Shown: positions 5,207 through 8,618 of the stretch, piece by piece
How positions within the stretch are numbered: the stretch's first letter is position 1
How the letters are laid out: each line of letters begins with the position of its first letter
Assembly: GCA_017442465.1 (NCBI GenBank)
Contig: JAFRZQ010000088.1
Location: 1 to 8,618 of the forward strand
Reading direction: 5' to 3'
DNA length: 8,618 nucleotides
DNA from: Anaerotignum sp.
GTDB taxonomy: Bacteria > Bacillota > Clostridia > Lachnospirales > Anaerotignaceae
Notes under the pieces: model-generated
Told to the model about the DNA's origin: nothing
The model's input: only the letters and a program-made list of their open reading frames with translations
The model's database searches: none
Position numbers and translations under genes: made by a program

Positions 5207-6235
5207 TCACTTTCCCCGTTTCTCCCTTAACAATAACCAGAACATAGCCATGCCGCCCAGAAAACCGCCGATATGCCCCAGATTATCCACATTTGGCTCA
5301 AAGAAACCGAGGCAGATGGCCGTTGCTGCCAGAAGGAGCATGGTGGAATAGCTCATACCCGTGTACTGAGAGCCCCTTTTTTTCGTCAGGAGGAGCATAG
5401 CTCCCAAAAGGCCATAGATGGCACCGGATGCACCGATGGAAACACCGTACCCATCCCCAAGGAAGACACTCAGCAAGCCCCCGCAGATGCCTGCCGTCAG
5501 ATAGAGCAGGAGGAACCTGCCTGTCCCCAGCAATTTTTCAGAACGGACACCAAAATAATATAAATACCCGCAGTTACTTGCCAGATGCATGATGCCGCTG
5601 TGGAGAAAGATACTGGTGATAAAACGATAATATTCCCCCCGGGCAATGCCTTCCGCACTGAGGCCATAGTTCCAGAGGATCTCATCTCTGTGACCGGAGA
5701 ACATGGTCACCGCCAGCAGTATGGCACAGATCACAAAAATCACCGCCGTTGCCACAGGGTACTTCTGCTCCTTCGTATCTCTCAGGACAAGCACCTCCGG
5801 TGCTTTCCCCCTGGCTGCCGCTGCCAGGATCTTTTCGATACCCAGCACCTTATCAGGCTGCCCCTTTCCCGCCGTTACCCGGGCAGTTTCTGTCGAAAAC
5901 TGCCAGAATACGCGGTGGAAAGTTTCATTGTAATCATGGACCGGGGCATTATCCCCGCTTTCCACAATATCCACAGGGGGTTTCTCCCCATCTTTATCCA
6001 CAAGAACAGACACTGCCACCAGGCGGGTGCAGAAAAATTCTTCCAGCCGTTTTTCCATGGATCTGGAAAAGCCGGCAAAGGTCATATGGTCTTCCCGCCA
6101 GTCTGTGCGCCCGTCCATCAGGCATACCAGATACAGCACAGGATTTTCTGCACGCCAGTACCAGTTGGGTTTATGGTTCACGGGGCGAAAGCCCGTACTT
6201 TTCATTTGTCCGTCGATGGTTTCCCAGAACGCCAT
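5207..6235 (-). CDS. Rhomboid family intramembrane serine protease
   Basis: Rhomboids cleave transmembrane substrates within the bilayer using a Ser-His dyad. The 342-residue protein has a soluble N-terminal domain of about 160 residues, then a membrane core starting at YPVATAVIFVICAILLAV (159-176). Family marks are the HxxxN motif in LHSGIMHLASN (H217, N221), the catalytic GASG with S270, and the catalytic H321 in NLGHIGGFLGG with the glycines that pack the helices. All key residues are present, so it should be active. The N-terminal domain, with VSVLVDKDGEKPPVDI and a Trp-rich start, is longer than in minimal rhomboids and probably cytosolic; its role is unknown. AGGAGG (complement of 6243-6248) precedes the ATG by 7 bases. 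The gene has its own promoter, is alone in its transcript, and is flanked by DnaA-box clusters, with two perfect boxes inside it (5283-5291, 5994-6002). Confidence 0.93.
   Translation of the reverse strand: MAFWETIDGQMKSTGFRPVNHKPNWYWRAENPVLYLVCLMDGRTDWREDHMTFAGFSRSMEKRLEEFFCTRLVAVSVLVDKDGEKPPVDIVESGDNAPVHDYNETFHRVFWQFSTETARVTAGKGQPDKVLGIEKILAAAARGKAPEVLVLRDTKEQKYPVATAVIFVICAILLAVTMFSGHRDEILWNYGLSAEGIARGEYYRFITSIFLHSGIMHLASNCGYLYYFGVRSEKLLGTGRFLLLYLTAGICGGLLSVFLGDGYGVSIGASGAIYGLLGAMLLLTKKRGSQYTGMSYSTMLLLAATAICLGFFEPNVDNLGHIGGFLGGMAMFWLLLREKRGK
5283..5291 (+). promoter_or_regulatory. DnaA box inside the rhomboid gene
   Basis: A perfect TTATCCACA on the plus strand, overlapping the codons for Asn-Val-Asp-Asn just before the catalytic His of the rhomboid. 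It has the same orientation as the other perfect boxes in the region. Confidence 0.6.
5958..6002 (+). promoter_or_regulatory. DnaA box with two near-boxes inside the rhomboid gene
   Basis: A perfect TTATCCACA at 5994-6002, preceded by two one-mismatch copies at 5958-5966 (CTTTCCACA) and 5967-5975 (ATATCCACA), all on the plus strand. They lie in the part coding for the soluble N-terminal domain of the rhomboid (near Val-Asp-Lys-Asp-Gly). Confidence 0.55.
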
Positions 6236-6271
6236 GCCATCGCCTCCTAATTTTCAGCTTTTTTCTATCAT

Positions 6272-6300
6272 ATCATAGATGGGTCTTCTATTTCTTTCAA
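6272..6300 (-). promoter_or_regulatory. Promoter of the rhomboid gene
   Basis: On the minus strand TTGAAA (complement of 6295-6300), a 17-base spacer and TATGAT (complement of 6272-6277), both close to the sigma-A consensus. The start site would fall near 6265, leaving about 30 bases of leader. It lies downstream of the terminator at 6326-6352, so the rhomboid has independent expression. Confidence 0.65.
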
Positions 6301-6319
6301 AATTCTTAAAATTCCGGAA

Positions 6320-6469
6320 AAATGAAAAAGCCCGTTAGAAAAACGGGCTTTTGAAAGGATAAGAAATGGGGTAATCTTTCTTATCGTAAAAGGATCTGAT
6401 TCCTTTTGGATCTGCAGACACCGCCTGTTTTTGCACAGGGAAGCGGCGGTTATCCACATATTTATCCAC
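6320..6469 (-). ncRNA. Candidate small structured RNA
   Basis: A minus-strand promoter (6476-6504) would start transcription near 6469, and a strong terminator stands at 6326-6352, defining an RNA of about 150 nt with no plausible reading frame. In transcript order it can form CCTGT with ACAGG around GCAAAA (optionally enclosed by ACCG with CGGT), AAAAGGA with TCCTTTT, a perfect 9-bp GATAAGAAA with TTTCTTATC, and the terminator stem. The AAAAGGA strand could instead pair with TCCTTT after the third hairpin, so alternative folds are possible. It matches no RNA family I know; it lacks the conserved SRP RNA loop and I see no 6S-type long bulged rod. It could also be an attenuated leader of the rhomboid gene. 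Confidence 0.35.
6326..6352 (-). terminator. Intrinsic terminator upstream of the rhomboid gene
   Basis: AAAAGCCCGTT (6326-6336) pairs with AACGGGCTTTT (6342-6352). Read on the minus strand, the stem is followed by TTTTTCATTTTT. It would end transcription coming from yaaL-bofA or from the promoter at 6476-6504. Confidence 0.88.
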
Positions 6470-6470
6470 A
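6429..6470 (+). promoter_or_regulatory. Second DnaA-box cluster
   Basis: Three perfect TTWTNCACA boxes in the same orientation: TTTTGCACA at 6429-6437, TTATCCACA at 6450-6458 and TTATCCACA at 6462-6470. The last two start 12 bases apart, near one helical turn. The box at 6462-6470 covers the predicted start site of the minus-strand promoter at 6476-6504, so bound DnaA could block it. This cluster and that at 4854-5095 flank the rhomboid gene. Confidence 0.75.
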
Positions 6471-6475
6471 AAATC

Positions 6476-6504
6476 AACATATCATATTTCTCCGGCCTTG
6501 TCAA
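6476..6504 (-). promoter_or_regulatory. Sigma-A promoter downstream of bofA
   Basis: On the minus strand a perfect -35 TTGACA (complement of 6499-6504), a 17-base spacer and TATGTT (complement of 6476-6481). It lies just after the bofA stop codon and points toward the terminator at 6326-6352, so its main product would be a short RNA. Confidence 0.55.
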
Positions 6505-6521
6505 ACAAAGCTTTCGACAAA

Positions 6522-6767
6522 TCATAACAAAAGGCTCAAAAGCAGCATACCCGCTGCCCCCGGCACCCCCAGAAGACCGCTGACAATGATGGTAGCACCG
6601 TTCAGCCCCACATTGGCCCCAAGGCTCTGCCCCAAAAACAGGAGCCCGCCTCCCAAAATCGCCGAACTGCAGAATTTCAGGAGAAACTGCAGCGGCCTGG
6701 AAAGGGCGATCAGGGCCAAGGCCAGAAGACAAACAAAGATCGCACAGACCATCACATAATCCCCCAT
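6522..6767 (-). CDS. bofA: BofA-family pro-sigma-K processing inhibitor
   Basis: In Bacillus, BofA sits in the mother-cell-derived outer forespore membrane with SpoIVFA and holds the SpoIVFB protease inactive until a forespore signal arrives, delaying pro-sigma-K cleavage. This 81-residue product has the family pattern: an N-terminal hydrophobic helix (VMVCAIFVCLLALALIAL), the Arg-Pro-Leu-x(3)-Leu-Lys segment (24-31), a second hydrophobic stretch rich in Gly (AILGGGLLFLG), then GLNGATIIVSGLLGVPG and a hydrophobic end. Length matches Bacillus BofA (about 87). The neighbour yaaL directly upstream (11-base gap) supports the call. Many Clostridia keep bofA although their sigma-K control differs, so the Bacillus role may not carry over. 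The start at 6767 follows a G-rich site; an internal ATG five codons later is also possible. Confidence 0.85.
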   Translation of the reverse strand: MGDYVMVCAIFVCLLALALIALSRPLQFLLKFCSSAILGGGLLFLGQSLGANVGLNGATIIVSGLLGVPGAAGMLLLSLLL

Positions 6768-6778
6768 AATATCCCCCC

Positions 6779-7009
6779 TTACACGACCTTTTGATATCCA
6801 TTGGTCAGGCCCATTTCCCTGGCTGTTTTCAGGAAATAGGCATACTTCTTCTGAAGTGCGATGATCTCATAAATATAGCTGTCAATGAGGTTCTCATCGG
6901 TGACTGTTTCAAAGGCGTTGCGGGCGCACTCCAGATCGATCTGCACCTGACGAATGGCGGCAAGGATGGCTTCTCCTTCCGTCATCAGATGTTCTGTTTT
7001 TCGCTTCAT
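6779..7009 (-). CDS. yaaL: DUF2508 family protein (YaaL-like)
   Basis: This 76-residue, mostly helical cytosolic protein resembles Bacillus YaaL: a central LECARNAFETVTDENLID followed by YIYEIIALQKKYAYFLKTAREMGL, with the acidic-then-aromatic pattern typical of DUF2508. Its function is not known. The match is from family shape and from the position directly before bofA, as in Bacillus (recR-yaaL-bofA near the chromosomal origin). Here recR is absent upstream; a terminator and an RsuA-type gene stand there instead. GAGGAGGT (on the minus strand, just before 7009) is a strong ribosome binding site. It is transcribed with bofA. Confidence 0.8.
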   Translation of the reverse strand: MKRKTEHLMTEGEAILAAIRQVQIDLECARNAFETVTDENLIDSYIYEIIALQKKYAYFLKTAREMGLTNGYQKVV

Positions 7010-7029
7010 GGAAAAACCTCCTCTTTTTA

Positions 7030-7044
7030 TTCCTAATATAGGAA
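7030..7044. promoter_or_regulatory. Inverted repeat over a possible yaaL -10 element
   Basis: TTCCTA-ATA-TAGGAA is a perfect 6-3-6 inverted repeat. On the minus strand it contains TATATT (complement of 7035-7040), a plausible -10 for yaaL-bofA, but no good -35 stands 16-18 bases upstream. It could be an operator, or the site of a promoter read by another sigma factor. Confidence 0.35.
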
Positions 7045-7066
7045 AAACCCGGCGGTTTTATTCCAC

Positions 7067-7103
7067 AAAAAAAGCCTCCGGTTCAAAAAAACCAGAGACT
7101 TTT
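7067..7103 (-). terminator. Intrinsic terminator of the rsuA operon
   Basis: On the minus strand GTCTCTGGTT pairs with AACCGGAGGC (10 bp with two T-G pairs) around a T-rich loop and is followed by seven T residues (7067-7073). It lies a few bases after the rsuA stop codon and separates that operon from yaaL-bofA. Confidence 0.85.
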
Positions 7104-7107
7104 GCTT

Positions 7108-7821
7108 TTATTTCTCTCTTTTCTGCAGTTTCTGCAGATCCTCTTCCGTCAGTTCTCTGCACTGTCCTTCCGGCAGGTCATCGGGCAGATACAGTTCCCC
7201 CATGGCGATGCGGTGCAGCTCCACCACCTTGGCGCCATAACAGCCAAACATCCGCTTGATCTGATGATAGCGTCCTTCTCTCAGGGTCACTTCTGCGGTC
7301 TTTTCCCCGAGGATGGTCAATTTTGCATCCTTGCAGACACCATCATTCAGTTCTACCCCTTCCGCAAAGCCTTTCTGCATTTCTTCCGTTACAGGGATAT
7401 CCAGTTCCACGCGGTAGATCTTCTGCACATGCTTTTTGGGAGAAAGGATGTTGTGAGCCAGAACCCCATCATCGGTGAGGATCATCAGCCCTGTGGTATC
7501 CTTATCCAGTCTGCCTGCAGGGAAAAGGTCACGTCCTTTCAGTTCGGCAGGCACCAGTTCCAGCACTGTCTGCTGTTTTTTATCCTCCGTAGCGGAAACA
7601 TAACCCTTGGGCTTGTGGAGCATCAGATAGATCTGCTTTTTCACCACAAAAGGCTTGCCGTCCAGGAGTATCTCATTTTTCTCCACGTCCGCCTTCTGAC
7701 TGGCAGAGGTCACCACCTTGCCATCAACGGTGATGCGCTTTCTGTTTACCATATATTTCACATCGCTGCGGGAATACAGTCCCTGAGAAGCGATGATCTT
7801 ATCGATTCGTTCCATTGCCAT
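7108..7821 (-). CDS. rsuA: RsuA-type rRNA pseudouridine synthase
   Basis: The enzyme isomerises a uridine in ribosomal RNA to pseudouridine; RsuA acts on 16S U516 (E. coli numbering). The 237 residues hold an N-terminal S4 RNA-binding domain (ERIDKIIASQGLYSRSDV...GKVV, about 4-50), then the catalytic domain with MLHKPKGYVSATED (67-80) and the active-site GRLDKDTTGLMILTDDG with catalytic D106. EGRYHQIKRMF near the C-terminus matches the conserved RxHQIRRM motif. The SATED plus TVLEL arrangement favours RsuA over RluB/RluE, but the family paralogs are hard to separate by eye. The start at 7821 follows AAAGGAG by 7-8 bases. It lies 14 bases after the MBL-fold gene and is probably cotranscribed with it. 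Confidence 0.9.
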   Translation of the reverse strand: MAMERIDKIIASQGLYSRSDVKYMVNRKRITVDGKVVTSASQKADVEKNEILLDGKPFVVKKQIYLMLHKPKGYVSATEDKKQQTVLELVPAELKGRDLFPAGRLDKDTTGLMILTDDGVLAHNILSPKKHVQKIYRVELDIPVTEEMQKGFAEGVELNDGVCKDAKLTILGEKTAEVTLREGRYHQIKRMFGCYGAKVVELHRIAMGELYLPDDLPEGQCRELTEEDLQKLQKREK

Positions 7822-7835
7822 AGTTGTTCTCCTTT

Positions 7836-8555
7836 TTATAGAGCAGCATAATCTGCTTTCAGTTCTGCCAGAAGTTCCGCCTTTGTCTGGGGCGGATGAT
7901 GGCCTTTGATAGCGACAACAAAATCTTCGCCTTCCAGCCAGTCGATATACTTCCCAAGCAGGTCTTTATCATACACCCAGTCATCCCCCACAGGAACGGA
8001 GCAGTAACTGTCACCTAAAAACAGCAGTCCATCCTCAGGAACGGAAAAGACCACGCAATCCGCCGCATGGGGAGAGGTCACTTCCTTCAGCACAACCATC
8101 ACGCCGCCAAGGTCGATCTCCAATTCCCCCTGCAGGGAAATATCCGCCGGTTTTACGGAAATCAGAGAACGGTCAGGGTATTCCTTTCGGATATGGATGA
8201 AGCAGAATTCGGAATCCTCTCCGTTTTCGATGCGTTTTTTCATGGAAGCATCATCCCACTGCCACGCTTGCATTTTTCCAAGGATGGCATTGGTCTTTTT
8301 TCCCGCAAAGGAAACACCCTTCCAGCCGCAAAGGCCATAGGTATGATCCCAGTGGGCATGGGTCAGGGCGATATAGTTAGGTTCGGGCAGCCCTTTTTCC
8401 GCAAGGCCTTTTTTCAGCAGTTCCGCATGGGCAAGGGAGTTGCCTGCGTCCATCAGAAGGCCTGCCTTTTCCCCCTGCACATAGCCGATGCAGGGTCTGT
8501 CCGTTTCGGGGTCGTTATTTGTATAAAACACATGATTCGTCAGTTTATTCCACAT
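7836..8555 (-). CDS. MBL-fold metallo-hydrolase
   Basis: The 239-residue protein has the metallo-beta-lactamase fold with its full set of metal ligands: THAHWDH (65-71; H66, H68, D70, H71), H163 in SPHAADC, D182 in LFLGDSYC, and H219 in IKGHH. Such enzymes bind two metal ions, usually zinc, and hydrolyse thioesters, phosphodiesters, lactones or similar bonds; the substrate here cannot be named. It resembles cytosolic glyoxalase-II-like members and lacks a signal peptide. The ATG at 8555 is preferred because GAGGT stands 7 bases before it; an in-frame GTG at 8564 overlaps that site and is unlikely. It lies 14 bases before rsuA and 12 bases after another open frame, so it is inside an operon. 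Confidence 0.9.
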   Translation of the reverse strand: MWNKLTNHVFYTNNDPETDRPCIGYVQGEKAGLLMDAGNSLAHAELLKKGLAEKGLPEPNYIALTHAHWDHTYGLCGWKGVSFAGKKTNAILGKMQAWQWDDASMKKRIENGEDSEFCFIHIRKEYPDRSLISVKPADISLQGELEIDLGGVMVVLKEVTSPHAADCVVFSVPEDGLLFLGDSYCSVPVGDDWVYDKDLLGKYIDWLEGEDFVVAIKGHHPPQTKAELLAELKADYAAL

Positions 8556-8567
8556 GGCTTTCACCTC

Positions 8568-8618
8568 TTACAGAACACGATACACCATTGTGCTGATAAA
8601 ATCAATCAAAACGATAAA
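8568..8618 (-). CDS. C-terminal end of an upstream gene (partial)
   Basis: On the minus strand the right edge is open in one frame for 16 codons, reading FIVLIDFISTMVYRVL, then TAA (complement of 8568-8570). The hydrophobic end with a terminal Arg-Val-Leu would fit the last membrane helix of a small membrane protein (YggT-like proteins end this way), but 16 residues are too few to identify it. The stop lies 12 bases before the MBL-fold start, the spacing expected inside an operon. A weak promoter reading of the same bases (TTGATT, 17 bases, TATCGT) is the alternative. Confidence 0.4.
   Translation of the reverse strand, partial: FIVLIDFISTMVYRVL

Noticed and set aside
4908..5210. Minus-strand open frame of 100 codons in the gap before the rhomboid stop
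   Set aside because: It spans DnaA boxes and a palindromic repeat, has no ribosome binding site, and looks like a chance translation of repeat DNA.
6429..6470. Spaced TTATCCACA copies as a CRISPR or iteron plasmid origin
   Set aside because: The units are 9-base DnaA boxes with irregular spacing and no longer repeat or Rep gene; neighbours are chromosomal housekeeping genes.
6268..6801. Minus-strand open frame of 177 codons across bofA, the DnaA boxes and a terminator
   Set aside because: It overlaps bofA and the end of yaaL out of frame and runs through a strong terminator and promoter; BofA is the recognisable product.

Overview
The window reads as chromosomal DNA of a low-to-mid GC Firmicute of class Clostridia, probably Lachnospirales-like; the genus cannot be fixed from the sequence alone. 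The support is strong AGGAGG-type ribosome binding sites, sigma-A type promoters, many short hairpin-plus-T-tract terminators, and a yaaL (DUF2508)-bofA pair, which belongs to endospore-forming lineages. No tRNA, rRNA, CRISPR array, transposase or phage gene was found.

Layout, left to right: (1) the 3' end of an unrecognised plus-strand gene; (2) a 200-base gap between convergent genes, filled almost completely by nested inverted repeats; (3) a minus-strand proC operon that also encodes a secreted, C-terminally anchored protein; (4) a divergent gap with two outward-facing promoters and a palindromic repeat between them; (5) a plus-strand ArsC/Spx-family thioredoxin-fold protein with its own promoter and terminator; (6) a minus-strand operon of a cysteine-free family-4-like uracil-DNA glycosylase, a Cdd1-type helix-hairpin-helix protein (4-base stop/start overlap) and a five-helix membrane protein; (7) an AT-rich gap with a dense DnaA-box cluster; (8) a rhomboid protease with a long cytosolic N-terminal domain; (9) a second gap with three more perfect DnaA boxes, a promoter and a candidate small structured RNA; (10) yaaL-bofA; (11) an operon of an RsuA-type pseudouridine synthase and an MBL-fold hydrolase, preceded by the last codons of another gene.

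The most striking signal is in 4854-6470. Eight perfect matches to the DnaA-box consensus TTWTNCACA, six of them the high-affinity TTATCCACA, all lie on the plus strand within about 1.6 kb, with several one-mismatch copies on both strands. They form two intergenic clusters about 1.33 kb apart around the rhomboid gene, plus two copies inside it. This resembles a bipartite origin or a DnaA titration/regulatory locus. The nearby yaaL-bofA pair lies close to the origin in Bacillus, which fits but does not prove an origin-proximal position. dnaA and dnaN are not in the window.

Other points of interest are a predicted promoter whose start site coincides with a DnaA box and which would make a hairpin-rich RNA of about 150 nt ending at a good terminator; a UDG with family-4 motifs but no cysteines for the usual iron-sulfur cluster; and two families of dispersed-looking palindromic repeats in the intergenic gaps.
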